In this document: positions 35,833 through 45,044 of the stretch, one piece after another
Position numbering within the stretch: the first letter of the stretch is position 1
Layout of the letters: each line of letters begins with the position of its first letter
Assembly (NCBI GenBank): GCA_024636555.1
Contig: JAGXGW010000080.1
Coordinates: forward strand, 1-62,094
Origin: Paracoccaceae bacterium
GTDB lineage: Bacteria; Pseudomonadota; Alphaproteobacteria; Rhodobacterales; Rhodobacteraceae
Direction: 5' to 3'
Length of the DNA: 62,094 nt
Translations under genes and position numbers: made by a program
The notes under the pieces: generated by a model
Told to the model about the DNA's origin: nothing
The model's input: the letters and a program-made list of their open reading frames with translations, nothing else
The model's database searches: none

Positions 35833-37557
35833 ATGCCCATGATGACCCGCCACCATAGCATCTGGCCAGAGGGAATGCCCAAATCGCTGGATGCGCCGCA
35901 ACAGACGATCTTCCGGAACCTCGCCGAGAGTGCTGCCCGCTTTCCTGACCGTAGGGCGCTGGTGTTCTACGGCACCGAGATCACCTATGCGGACCTGCTT
36001 GATCGTGTCGAACGCCTTGCGGGCTGGCTGCAATCCGAGGCGGGGATTGCCAAGGGTGACCGTGTGCTGCTGTGTCTGCAGAACAGCCCGCATTTCGTGA
36101 TCGGCTATTACGCGATACTGCGCGCCGATGCGGTGGTGGTGCCGGTCAATCCGATGAGCAAGGGCGCCGAGTTGGAACATCTGGCCCGCGATACCGGCGC
36201 GCGGCTTTTGCTCGCGGGTCAGGAGGGGCTGGCGGATGCCGCGCCGCTGGTCTCTGCGGGATTGCTCGACCGCGTTCTGGTGGCGACCTATGCCGAGGAG
36301 ACGAATCCTGCGGCGGAAAACTGGCGCGATATCGCGCTGCCGGATGCGCTGGCCAGCCTCGACGCAGCGGCGGTGGCTGGCCCCGGCCTTACCCGCTGGG
36401 CCGATGCGCTGGCCGCAGGCCACACGCCCGGCCCGCATCTGTCCACACCGGACGATCTAGCGCTGATCCCCTATAGCTCCGGCACGACAGGCCAGCCCAA
36501 GGGTTGTATGCATAGCAACCGCACCGTGATGGAAACCGCCTATGGCGGCGTGGTTTGGAACCCGGTCAGCGAAAAGGCCGTGCATCTGGCGACCCTGCCG
36601 TTCTTCCACGTTACGGGAATGCAGGCGGCTTTGAACGGCCCGATCATGCAGGGCGGCTGCATCGTCATCCTGATCCGCTGGAACCGCGCACATGCGGCCC
36701 GGCTGATCCAACGCTACGGCGTGACCCGCTGGCGCTCGATCTCGACGATGGCGATAGATCTGGTCAATGATCCGGATATCGGCAGCTATGATCTGAGCAG
36801 TCTTGAAGCGTTGGGCGGCGGCGGCGCCGCGATGCCCGAGGCGGTTGCGGCCAAGCTCAAGGCGATCACGGGGCTGGATTACATCGAGGGCTATGGCCTC
36901 TCCGAAACCATGGCTGCGACACATATCAACCCTGTCCATGCCCCGCGTCGGCAATGCCTCGGCATTCCCGTCTTCGACGTGGACAGCCGTATCCTGTCTG
37001 TCGCCGACGGCCCCGATTTCGGCAAAGAGCTTGGCCCGAACGAGGTGGGCGAGATCGTGACCCATGGCCCGCAGGTCTTTCTGGGCTACTGGAACAACCC
37101 GCAAGCCACGCAGGAGGCGTTTCTGGAGATCGACGGCAAATCGTTCTTCCGGACGGGCGATCTGGCGTATTATGACGAGAACGGCTATTTCTTCATGGTG
37201 GACCGGGTCAAGCGGATGATCAACGCCTCCGGCTTCAAGGTCTGGCCCGCCGAGGTGGAGGCGCTGATGCACCGCCATCCCGATATTGCAGAGGTCTGTG
37301 TGATCGCCAGCCCCGATCCGCGCCGCGGCGAGACTGTGAAAGCCTGTGTCGTCCCCTCCACGGCCGCGCGTGACCGATTAACCGGTCAAGACGTGATCAA
37401 CTGGTGCAAAACCCAGATGGCAGCGTATAAGTGCCCGACGCAGGTGGCCTTTGTGGACAGCCTGCCAAAATCGGGAGCGGGCAAGGTGCTCTGGCGGGTG
37501 CTGACAGAGGCCGAGTTCGCACCGCAAGAGACGGCAAGGACAGGGACGGTACGGTGA
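35833..37557 (+). CDS. AMP-binding acyl-CoA ligase
   Basis: This is a 574-residue ANL-superfamily ligase that activates a carboxylic acid to its CoA thioester. The P-loop YSSGTTGQPKGCMHSN lies near residues 213-228, GYGLSETMAATH near 355, FFRTGDLAYYDENGYF near 437, and the C-terminal lysine region PKSGAGKVLWR near 545. The acid chain length cannot be read from the sequence. It is the first of two such ligases in this acyl-CoA island. Its TGA overlaps the iclR GTG start. Confidence 0.92.
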   Translation: MPMMTRHHSIWPEGMPKSLDAPQQTIFRNLAESAARFPDRRALVFYGTEITYADLLDRVERLAGWLQSEAGIAKGDRVLLCLQNSPHFVIGYYAILRADAVVVPVNPMSKGAELEHLARDTGARLLLAGQEGLADAAPLVSAGLLDRVLVATYAEETNPAAENWRDIALPDALASLDAAAVAGPGLTRWADALAAGHTPGPHLSTPDDLALIPYSSGTTGQPKGCMHSNRTVMETAYGGVVWNPVSEKAVHLATLPFFHVTGMQAALNGPIMQGGCIVILIRWNRAHAARLIQRYGVTRWRSISTMAIDLVNDPDIGSYDLSSLEALGGGGAAMPEAVAAKLKAITGLDYIEGYGLSETMAATHINPVHAPRRQCLGIPVFDVDSRILSVADGPDFGKELGPNEVGEIVTHGPQVFLGYWNNPQATQEAFLEIDGKSFFRTGDLAYYDENGYFFMVDRVKRMINASGFKVWPAEVEALMHRHPDIAEVCVIASPDPRRGETVKACVVPSTAARDRLTGQDVINWCKTQMAAYKCPTQVAFVDSLPKSGAGKVLWRVLTEAEFAPQETARTGTVR

Positions 37558-38381
37558 GGAAAAGAACAGCCGAACAGGCGCCAGAAGTGGATGACAGGGA
37601 ACATGGCGAAGACCGCCAGTTCGTCACCGCCCTGCATCGCGGCCTCGACATCCTGCGCGCCTTCACGCCTGCGGACCGCTCCGGCCTTGGCAACCGTGAT
37701 CTGGCGGACCGCACGGGCCTGCCAAATTCCACGGTGTCACGGCTGACCTATACGCTGCTGAAACTGGGATATCTGGTCTATGACGAAGGCACCGGACGCT
37801 ACCGCATGGGTGTGCCGGTTCTCAGCCTCGGCTATGCCTGTCTGGGCGGGCTGAAGGTTCGCGAAACGGCGCAACCGCTGATGCAGCAACTGGCTGACGA
37901 TTGCGGTTATGGTGTTCTGGTGGCGCTGGGCGGACGCGATGACCATTCGATGACCTATATCGCCTGCGCCCGCGCCGCGCGCGGGATGATCTCGCTGCAG
38001 CTCAATGTGGGCTCGCGCATTTCGCTGGCGCGCTCGGCGATGGGGCGCGCCTATATCGCGGGCACCAACGAGACGGAACGCGCGCAGATCCTCGAGATGA
38101 TCCGCGACCGCACACCGCCTGAAAAATATGCGCGTGTCTTGGAAGATATCGAAGATGCCGCCGAACAGATCCGCACACGCGGCTTTTACGCCAATCTTGG
38201 TGGCTGGCAATCCGAGGTGAATGCCGTGTCGGTGCCCTACCGTTCGCCGCAGGGCGATGCGCCGATGCTGGCCTTCAACCTTGGCGGTCCCGCTTACATC
38301 CTGTCGCGCGACCGGCTTGAGAACGAGCTTGGCCCGCGTCTGCTGGAAATGGTGCAGAAGGTTGGCCAGATCGGCATTTAG
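37554..38381 (+). CDS. IclR family transcriptional regulator
   Basis: This is a 275-residue regulator. The N-terminal winged HTH (LADRTGLPNSTVSRLTYTLL, near 50-70) is followed by the IclR effector domain (about 105-270, with RSAMGRAYIAG). The GTG start overlaps the ligase stop (GTGA), so the protein is made from the SDR-ligase operon. It probably senses an acyl intermediate and controls this operon, perhaps also the 12-gene set to the right. It is convergent with the quinone oxidoreductase gene. Confidence 0.92.
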   Translation: MRKRTAEQAPEVDDREHGEDRQFVTALHRGLDILRAFTPADRSGLGNRDLADRTGLPNSTVSRLTYTLLKLGYLVYDEGTGRYRMGVPVLSLGYACLGGLKVRETAQPLMQQLADDCGYGVLVALGGRDDHSMTYIACARAARGMISLQLNVGSRISLARSAMGRAYIAGTNETERAQILEMIRDRTPPEKYARVLEDIEDAAEQIRTRGFYANLGGWQSEVNAVSVPYRSPQGDAPMLAFNLGGPAYILSRDRLENELGPRLLEMVQKVGQIGI

Positions 38382-38398
38382 CCGTCTGGCCCCGATCC

Positions 38399-39364
38399 TC
38401 AGGGAATAAGAGCGATCTTGCCGACAGCGCCGCGCCCGAGAACGCGTGTCAGCACCCCGGCGGCGTCTGACAGCGGGTAACGCCCCTCGATCAGCGGCTT
38501 GACCAGACCGGATTTGTACCAGCCGAGCAGTTCTTCCATGTTCTTGCCGTAGACCTGCGGCTCGTGCCGGGTGAAGTTGCCCCAGAACACGCCGACAACG
38601 CTGAATTCCTTGACCAGCGCCAGATTGACCGGGAATTTCGGTATATCACCGCCGGCAAAGCCGATGATCAGCAACCGCCCGTTACGCCCCATCGAGCGCG
38701 CACAGGCATCGAACGGCGCGCCACCGACGGTGTCGAAGACCACATCCACGCCTTTGCCTTTGGTCAATTCCTTGAGTTGATCCTTGAGGTTGTCATATCC
38801 GATCGCCTCGTCGGCACCATTCTCCTTGGCAATGGCACGTTTTTCATCGCTGGAGGCGACAGCGATCACACGTGCGCCCATGATCTTGCCGATCTGGATC
38901 GCCGCCACACCTGTTGCACCCGCCGCCCCCAGCACCACCAGCGTCTCGCCCTTTTTCAGACCGGCCCGCTGCTTGAGCGCGTGATGCGAGGTGCCGAAAG
39001 CCACCAGCAGGGCGCAGGCATCGGCGGCGTCCATATCCCCTATGGGAAACACCCGCGCCTCGGTTTCGGCCACCTTCTCGGCATAACCGCCCAGCGAACA
39101 GATCGTCGCAACGCGGTCTCCGACTTTCAGGCTTTTGACATCGGGGCCGACGCTTTCCACCACACCTGCCGCTTCCATCCCCGGCACGAAAGGATGTTCG
39201 GGCCGCATCTGGTAAAGACCCTGCACCAGCAGACCGTCGGGATAATTCACCCCGGCCGCCTCGACCTTGATGACAACCTGATCTCCGGTGGCTTGCGGAT
39301 CGGATACGTCACCGTATTCAAGCTGGTCCAGCGGGGCAAAGGCGTTGCAGATGATGGCTTTCAT
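38399..39364 (-). CDS. NADPH:quinone oxidoreductase family (MDR) protein
   Basis: This is a 321-residue zinc-independent medium-chain reductase starting MKAIICNAFAPLDQLEYGDV. The catalytic GroES-like half is residues 1-125, and the Rossmann motif VLGAAGATGVAAIQIGK lies near 145. Relatives reduce quinones or enoyl-CoA/acrylyl-CoA. ATG 39364 has GGAGG about 8 bases upstream. It is divergent from the long acyl-CoA operon with a nested inverted repeat in the 202-base gap, so joint control is plausible. Confidence 0.9.
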   Translation of the reverse strand: MKAIICNAFAPLDQLEYGDVSDPQATGDQVVIKVEAAGVNYPDGLLVQGLYQMRPEHPFVPGMEAAGVVESVGPDVKSLKVGDRVATICSLGGYAEKVAETEARVFPIGDMDAADACALLVAFGTSHHALKQRAGLKKGETLVVLGAAGATGVAAIQIGKIMGARVIAVASSDEKRAIAKENGADEAIGYDNLKDQLKELTKGKGVDVVFDTVGGAPFDACARSMGRNGRLLIIGFAGGDIPKFPVNLALVKEFSVVGVFWGNFTRHEPQVYGKNMEELLGWYKSGLVKPLIEGRYPLSDAAGVLTRVLGRGAVGKIALIP

Positions 39365-39397
39365 GACAGTTTCCTCCGGTTGATACGACAAATGGTG

Positions 39398-39436
39398 AGC
39401 CAGTGCCGCTTTTGCAGAAGCCTAGGCACACTGGCT
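39398..39436. promoter_or_regulatory. nested inverted repeat in divergent promoter region
   Basis: AGCCAGTG (39398-39405) pairs with CACTGGCT (39429-39436). Inside, GTGCC pairs with GGCAC and GCTT with AAGC. It lies 33 bases upstream of the leftward oxidoreductase start and 130 bases before the rightward operon. Confidence 0.4.
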
Positions 39437-39566
39437 TTGACCAGCAAGCGCAAGGCAGAGTGACGCAGCGGCAATCATGCGTATTGTCCGTGTATTTGGC
39501 CTTTGGCTCTGCCGCGCATCGCGCTAGGCTCCGCGCAAGTTTATTGCGATATGGGAGGAGAACCAA

Positions 39567-41198
39567 ATGCAAGGCATGATGATGAACAGGCCGCTGATGA
39601 TCAGCGACATCCTCACCTATGCTGCCGAAGCGCACCCGCGGGCCGAGATCGTTTCCGTGCGGACTGAAGGCGATGTGCACCGGCAGACCTATCCCGAAAC
39701 ACTGGCGCGGGTGTCCCAGCTGGCGCATGCGCTCAAGCAGATGGGAATCGAATCGGGCGACCGTATCGCGACACTGGCATGGAACGGCTACCGCCATTTC
39801 GAGCTTTACTATGCCATCTCCGGCATCGGTGCTGTCTGCCACACGATCAATCCCCGGCTGAGCGCCGAGCAGATGACCTATATCGTCGAACATGCGGGCG
39901 ACAAGGTTCTGTTCGTGGACCTGACATTCGTGCCGATTCTGGAAAAGCTGAAGGATCAACTGCCCGGTCATCTGACCTATGTCATTATGACAGACCGCGC
40001 GCATATGCCTGAGAATTCCCTTGATGCGCTGTGCTACGAGGACTTGCTGGACGGTCAGCCCACCACCTACGACTGGCCGGAAATGGACGAAAACACAGCC
40101 TCCGGCCTGTGCTACACCTCTGGCACCACCGGCAATCCCAAGGGCGCGCTCTATTCGCACCGCTCCACCGTGTTGCACGGGTTGATGATCGCACTGGTGA
40201 TGGGTTCGGCCTTCCCCGAAGGGGCCAAGGTGCTGCCGGTCGTGCCGCTGTTCCACGTCAACGCATGGGGCCTGCCCTATGCAGCACCCATGGTGGGGCT
40301 GTCGATGGTGATGCCCGGCCCCGCGCTGGACGGGCCGAGCCTGTTCAAGCTGATGGATACCGAAGCCGTCTATTCCGCATGGGGTGTGCCGACCGTCTGG
40401 CAGGGGCTTCTGGCCGAGATCAAGGCGCAGGGGCGTGTTCCGAGCGGTTTCGGCGATGTGATCGTGGGCGGCTCCGCCGCGCCAAGGGTGATGATCGAAA
40501 CCTTCGAGAAGCTTGGCATCAATGTCGGCCATGCCTGGGGCATGACGGAGATGAGCCCGATCGGGACGCATGGCAACATGCCCGGATGGGTCAAGGAACT
40601 GCCCTTTGATCAGATGATCAACACCAAATCCAAACAGGGCCGTCGCGTCTTCGGGGTCGATCTAAAGATCATCGGCGATGACGGCACGCGCCAACCGCAT
40701 GACGGCAAGGCCGTGGGCGAGCTTTACGTGCGCGGCAATACGGTTGTATCGGGCTATTTCAACAATGAAGAGGCCACCAAAAAGGCAATGGATGCCGAAG
40801 GCTGGTTCGGCACCGGAGATATCGCCTCGATCGACCCCAACGGTTTCCTGACCGTGCAGGACCGCTCCAAGGATCTGATCAAATCGGGCGGGGAATGGAT
40901 CAGTTCGATTGATCTGGAAAACGCGGCCATGTCGCATCCCAAAATCGCAAGCTGCGCCGCTATCGCAATGCCGCATCCGAAGTGGGACGAACGGCCCGTT
41001 CTGGTCGCGGTCCCCGCAGGCGAGGACAAGCCGACACTGGAAGAAATCCAGACCCACATGGAAGGACATTTTGCCAAGTGGCAATTGCCTGACGATATCG
41101 TCTGGGTGGATGCGCTTCCACTGACCGCGACAGGCAAAGTGTCGAAACTGACGCTGCGGGAGCAGTTTTCGGACTACACTTTGCCCGATCTTCGCTGA
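39567..41198 (+). CDS. long-chain-type acyl-CoA ligase
   Basis: This is a 543-residue ANL ligase. The P-loop YTSGTTGNPKGALYSHRST lies near residue 188, the A5-like AWGMTEMSPIG near 320, GWFGTGDIASIDPNGF near 411 and the terminal lysine in LTATGKVSKL near 530. It activates the acid that enters the pathway below. GGGAGGAG lies 7 bases before ATG 39567. First gene of a rightward series continuing to 51412; a GC-rich hairpin separates it from the acyl-CoA dehydrogenase genes. Confidence 0.93.
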   Translation: MQGMMMNRPLMISDILTYAAEAHPRAEIVSVRTEGDVHRQTYPETLARVSQLAHALKQMGIESGDRIATLAWNGYRHFELYYAISGIGAVCHTINPRLSAEQMTYIVEHAGDKVLFVDLTFVPILEKLKDQLPGHLTYVIMTDRAHMPENSLDALCYEDLLDGQPTTYDWPEMDENTASGLCYTSGTTGNPKGALYSHRSTVLHGLMIALVMGSAFPEGAKVLPVVPLFHVNAWGLPYAAPMVGLSMVMPGPALDGPSLFKLMDTEAVYSAWGVPTVWQGLLAEIKAQGRVPSGFGDVIVGGSAAPRVMIETFEKLGINVGHAWGMTEMSPIGTHGNMPGWVKELPFDQMINTKSKQGRRVFGVDLKIIGDDGTRQPHDGKAVGELYVRGNTVVSGYFNNEEATKKAMDAEGWFGTGDIASIDPNGFLTVQDRSKDLIKSGGEWISSIDLENAAMSHPKIASCAAIAMPHPKWDERPVLVAVPAGEDKPTLEEIQTHMEGHFAKWQLPDDIVWVDALPLTATGKVSKLTLREQFSDYTLPDLR

Positions 41199-41208
41199 TC
41201 CGGCAGCA

Positions 41209-41242
41209 GGAGGGTGGGTGGGTTTACCGCCCGCCCGCCTCC
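41209..41242 (+). terminator. GC-rich hairpin within the acyl-CoA operon
   Basis: GGAGGGTGGGTGGG (41209-41222) folds onto CGCCCGCCCGCCTCC (41228-41242) with a 5-base loop, one bulge and two G-U pairs in RNA. No T-run follows, so it may stabilise the ligase mRNA or attenuate read-through, not stop it. Confidence 0.45.
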
Positions 41243-41366
41243 CCATCACGCGACGGAAAAGACCCGCTGTGGAAAGGTACGCTTGACCGTCTCGTCAATA
41301 TGATGTTGCTTTGCCAATGTGAAATTTGCTTCCGCACTGCGAACATAAAACCAAGGGAGGGGTGAT

Positions 41367-42545
41367 ATGTCCAACGCAACCGAGGATCTGGCCGCTTTTC
41401 GGGCCGAAATATCGGACTGGATAAAACAGAACTGCCCCGCGGCTCTGCTGGGGCGCCCGATGGGTGAGACGGGAATCGTCTGGGGCGGGCGCAAATGGAC
41501 CTTTACCGATGACAACCAGCGTCTGTGGCTGGACCGGGCGATCACGCGCGGTCTGACAGCGCCCCGCTGGCCGACGCAATACGGTGGCGCGGGCCTGACA
41601 AGGGCGCAGGAAAAGATCTACCGCGAGGAAATGCAAAAGCTGGGTGCGCCGCCGCCGCTGGAAAGCTTCGGGCTTTGGATGCTGGGACCGGCGCTGCTGG
41701 AATTCGGCAATGACGCGCAGAAGGCCGAGCACCTCCCCAAGATCACGCGCGGCGAGATTCGCTGGTGTCAGGGCTATTCCGAACCGGGTGCAGGCTCCGA
41801 TCTCGCCAATGTGCAGACCCGCGCCGAGGATATGGGCGATCACTGGCTGGTCAACGGCCAGAAAATCTGGACCTCCTACGCCGATCAGGCCGACTGGATT
41901 TTTGCCCTTGTCCGCACCGACCGCGACGCACCGAAACACCGTGGCATCTCGTTCATGCTGATGGATATGGACAGCCCCGGCATCACCACGCGCCCGATCC
42001 GCCTGATCTCCGGCAAGTCCCCGTTCTGCGAGACGTTTTTCGACAATGTCAAAGTGCCTAAGGAAAACCTTGTCGGCGAACTCAATCGCGGTTGGGACAT
42101 CGCGAAATATCTGCTCACGCACGAGCGCGAGATGATCGGCGGTGGCGGGCAGGGATTGCTCGGTGCCCGCTCGGTCGCGCAAATTCTCGCCTCGCAGGAG
42201 GGCGCGTTGCTGGCCGATCCGGTCCTGCGCGCCGATGCGATGCAGACCGAGGTGGATACGCTCGCCTTCAGCCTGACGATGGAGCGCTACAAGGATCAGG
42301 CCGAAGCGGGGCGCGGTGTCGGCAATGCCAGCGCGATGCTGAAATATTACGGCACCGAGCTGAACAAGCGCAGGTATGAGCTGATGATGGCGACAGCGGG
42401 CAGTGACGGGCTGGAATGGGAAGGCCCGCATGGCGGGCTGGCACCGGAATGGCTGCGGACCAAGGCCAATTCCATCGAGGGCGGCACCAGCGAAGTGATG
42501 CTGGATATCATCGCCAAACGCGTGCTGGAGATGCCCAACACATGA
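41367..42545 (+). CDS. acyl-CoA dehydrogenase, larger subunit of a likely heteromeric pair
   Basis: This is a 392-residue FAD-dependent dehydrogenase. The substrate/FAD motif YSEPGAGSDLANVQTRA lies near residues 129-145 and WTSYADQADWIFALVRT near 168. The C-terminal helical domain ends NSIEGGTSEVMLDIIAKRVL. It introduces a 2,3 double bond into an acyl-CoA. It overlaps the next acyl-CoA dehydrogenase by ATGA. Adjacent pairs of unequal ACADs act as alpha2beta2 enzymes in steroid side-chain degradation, which may apply here. AAGGGAGGGG precedes the start. Confidence 0.93.
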   Translation: MSNATEDLAAFRAEISDWIKQNCPAALLGRPMGETGIVWGGRKWTFTDDNQRLWLDRAITRGLTAPRWPTQYGGAGLTRAQEKIYREEMQKLGAPPPLESFGLWMLGPALLEFGNDAQKAEHLPKITRGEIRWCQGYSEPGAGSDLANVQTRAEDMGDHWLVNGQKIWTSYADQADWIFALVRTDRDAPKHRGISFMLMDMDSPGITTRPIRLISGKSPFCETFFDNVKVPKENLVGELNRGWDIAKYLLTHEREMIGGGGQGLLGARSVAQILASQEGALLADPVLRADAMQTEVDTLAFSLTMERYKDQAEAGRGVGNASAMLKYYGTELNKRRYELMMATAGSDGLEWEGPHGGLAPEWLRTKANSIEGGTSEVMLDIIAKRVLEMPNT

Positions 42546-43696
42546 GCGCTCCCATGAAAGAGATGACGCAATCCCTGATCGACACCGAAGACGAGGTGAT
42601 GCTGCGCGATGCCGCGCGCGGGTTCCTGTCTGAATCCTCGCCCGTCTCGGCGCTGCGGGCCAACCGCGACGCAGGCCGCGCCTATGATCCGGCGCTCTGG
42701 GCCGAGATGGCGCAGATGGGCTGGACGGGTGTGCTGGTGCCCGAAGTTGCGGGCGGGGCCGATATGGGCCACCGCGCGGCAGGTATTCTGGCCGAGGAAA
42801 TGGGCCGTACGCTGGCCGCCTCGCCCTATCTTTCGACGGCTGTGATCGCGGCATCGGTGCTGCGGCAGGCCGGACCGGGCGCGCAAGGCGCGCTGGAAAG
42901 CATCGCTGCGGGCGAGGCTATCTATGCGCTCGCGCTGGACGAGGGGCCGAAGTTCGCACCCAAAGCCACCGCGATGCAGGCCGAGAAACACGGCAATGCT
43001 TTCCGCCTGTCCGGTGTCAAAGCCTTTGTCGCCGACGGGGCGACCGCTGGCCGCGTGCTGGTGCTGGCGCGCACCTCGGGCAGCGCAGGCGATGACGCGG
43101 GTCTGACCCTGTTCGACATCGACGCCAGCCGCGCGGGTCTGAGCCGTGAACAGCTCTCGACCATCGACAGCCGCGATCATGCGCGCCTCATTTTTGACGG
43201 GGTCGAGGCCACGGGCGACGATATTATCGGCGATCTGGACAACGGGTTTGCCGCCTTGCGCCCCGGTTTGCAGGCCGGACAGGCGGCCCTTGCCGCCGAA
43301 CTGACAGGGCTGGCAGGCGGGGCTGCCGCGATCACGCTGGGCTATCTGAAAGAGCGCAAGCAGTTTGACCGCACCATCGGCAGCTTTCAGGCGCTGCAAC
43401 ACCGCGCGGCGCATCTGTGGTCCGAGATCGAAGTCACCGCCAGTGCGATTGCCAATGCGGGCCGCGTGCTGGACCACACGCCTGAGGATGCAGAGCTTGC
43501 GGTGTCCCTTGCCAAGGCACGCGCCGCGCAGACGGCAAAGCTGGCCGTGTCCGAGGCGGTGCAGATGCATGGCGGGATCGGCATGACCGATGCCTTTGAC
43601 ATCGGCTTTTTCATGAAACGCGCCCGTGTGGGTGCCGAATGGCTGGGCGATTACGGATACCATGCAGCGGTGATTGCCGCTGCGCGAGGTTTTTGA
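42542..43696 (+). CDS. acyl-CoA dehydrogenase, second subunit
   Basis: This is a 384-residue ACAD-fold protein with YLKERKQFDRTIGSFQALQH near residue 285 and EAVQMHGGIGMTDAFDIGFF near 345. The middle domain is divergent: the SEPGAGSD block of its partner is missing, as in the partner subunits of heteromeric ACADs. The ATG overlaps the preceding stop, which favours equal synthesis and complex formation. On its own it may be poorly active; with the 41367 product it would form one enzyme. Confidence 0.92.
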   Translation: MSAPMKEMTQSLIDTEDEVMLRDAARGFLSESSPVSALRANRDAGRAYDPALWAEMAQMGWTGVLVPEVAGGADMGHRAAGILAEEMGRTLAASPYLSTAVIAASVLRQAGPGAQGALESIAAGEAIYALALDEGPKFAPKATAMQAEKHGNAFRLSGVKAFVADGATAGRVLVLARTSGSAGDDAGLTLFDIDASRAGLSREQLSTIDSRDHARLIFDGVEATGDDIIGDLDNGFAALRPGLQAGQAALAAELTGLAGGAAAITLGYLKERKQFDRTIGSFQALQHRAAHLWSEIEVTASAIANAGRVLDHTPEDAELAVSLAKARAAQTAKLAVSEAVQMHGGIGMTDAFDIGFFMKRARVGAEWLGDYGYHAAVIAAARGF

Positions 43697-43727
43697 TTAT
43701 GCGGAATTTGACGGGAAGGAACGAGTC

Positions 43728-44558
43728 ATGACATCGACACTGACGCCGACGCATCTGTTCGACCTCACAGGCAAGGTGGCTCTGGTCACCGGCGGGGCCA
43801 CGGGCATTGGCCGCATGGCCGCCGAAGGGCTGGCCGCCGCAGGCGCGCGCGTGCTGATCGCCAGCCGCAAGGCCGATGCCTGCGAGGCGGTCGCCAAAGA
43901 AATCAACGAACTGGGCGTTGCAGGCTCTGCCGAAGGTTTCGGCGGCGATGTGGCGACAGAGGAAGGCATTGCCGCGCTGGTAGCAGAGGTGCAGAGCCGC
44001 ACCGACAAACTGCATATCCTGATGAACAACGCGGGCCGGACATGGGGTGCAAGCATGGGCGAGCATCCCTATGACGCATGGGACAAGCTGCTGCGCTTGA
44101 ACGTGACGGGCATGTTCCACCTGACACAAAGCCTGCTGCCGCTGCTGCTGGCCGCGAAAACCGGCGATGATCCCGCCCGCGTGGTCAATGTCGGCTCTGT
44201 CATGGGCGATATTCCCAAAGGCACGCGCACCTATTCCTATGCCGTCTCCAAAGGGGCCGTGCATCACATGACGCGGGTGCTGTCGAACGATCTGGCACCC
44301 ATGGGCATCACGGTCAACGCCATCGCACCCGGGCCTTTCGTCTCGAAGATGACCGCGTTTGCACTGGCGGACGAAGAAGGGCGCAAACGGTCAGCCGAAG
44401 GCGTGCCGCTGGGCCGCGTCGGTATCCCCGAGGATATCGCCGGTGCGCTGCAATATCTGTGCGGGCGCGGCGGCGCCTATGTCTCGGGCGCGATCCTGCC
44501 GCTTTCCGGCGGGATGCAATCCAACGCGCCCGGCAGCCTGTTCAACGAGGAACTTTGA
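43728..44558 (+). CDS. SDR family oxidoreductase
   Basis: This is a 276-residue classical SDR. The cofactor motif GGATGIGRMAAEGLA lies at residues 22-36, an Arg after beta-2 (LIASRKAD) suggests NADP, NNAGRT lies near 103, and catalytic YSYAVSKGAVH near 168. It probably reduces or oxidises a 3-keto/3-hydroxyacyl-CoA. GGGAAGGAA precedes ATG 43728. The MaoC hydratase gene follows after 3 bases. One of two SDRs in the operon, so two different oxidation steps are likely. Confidence 0.91.
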   Translation: MTSTLTPTHLFDLTGKVALVTGGATGIGRMAAEGLAAAGARVLIASRKADACEAVAKEINELGVAGSAEGFGGDVATEEGIAALVAEVQSRTDKLHILMNNAGRTWGASMGEHPYDAWDKLLRLNVTGMFHLTQSLLPLLLAAKTGDDPARVVNVGSVMGDIPKGTRTYSYAVSKGAVHHMTRVLSNDLAPMGITVNAIAPGPFVSKMTAFALADEEGRKRSAEGVPLGRVGIPEDIAGALQYLCGRGGAYVSGAILPLSGGMQSNAPGSLFNEEL

Positions 44559-44561
44559 GCC

Positions 44562-45044
44562 ATGACCCTGCCCGCAACAAACACAGTGACCCGCGAGGCG
44601 TATCAGGCAATGGTGGGAGAGGAGATCGGCGTATCGGAATGGTTCACGATTACACAGGACCAGATCGACCGCTTCGCCGATTGCACCCATGACCACCAGT
44701 TCATCCATGTCGATCCCGCAGCGGCGGCGGAAACACCGTTCGGCACGACCATCGCACATGGCTTCCTGACCCTGTCGCTGCTGTCGGCGATGGCCTATCA
44801 GATGCCCTCGATCGAAGGGGCCGTGATGGGCGTGAACTACGGGATGAACAAGATGCGGTTCGTCTCGCCCGTCAAGGTGAATGCCCGCATCCGTGGCCGC
44901 TTCGTGCTGGCGGAGTTGACCGAAATCCGCCCCGGCGAGATGCAATCCATCATGCATGTCACCGTAGAGATCGACGGGCAGGACAAACCCGCTTTGGTCG
45001 CGGAATGGATCGGGCGGCGCTATTTCGCGGAGGCCGGAGCATGA
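44562..45044 (+). CDS. MaoC family (R)-specific enoyl-CoA hydratase
   Basis: This is a 160-residue hotdog-fold hydratase. The hydratase-2 motif DRFADCTHDHQFIHVDPAAA lies near residues 38-57 with the catalytic Asp and His, and GTTIAHGFLTLSLLS near 63. It hydrates trans-2-enoyl-CoA to the 3R-hydroxyacyl-CoA, in keeping with an SDR-type dehydrogenase as the next enzyme. Its stop overlaps the following SDR start (ATGA). The operon has no FadB-type S-specific hydratase, so this pathway appears to run through R-stereochemistry. Confidence 0.92.
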   Translation: MTLPATNTVTREAYQAMVGEEIGVSEWFTITQDQIDRFADCTHDHQFIHVDPAAAAETPFGTTIAHGFLTLSLLSAMAYQMPSIEGAVMGVNYGMNKMRFVSPVKVNARIRGRFVLAELTEIRPGEMQSIMHVTVEIDGQDKPALVAEWIGRRYFAEAGA

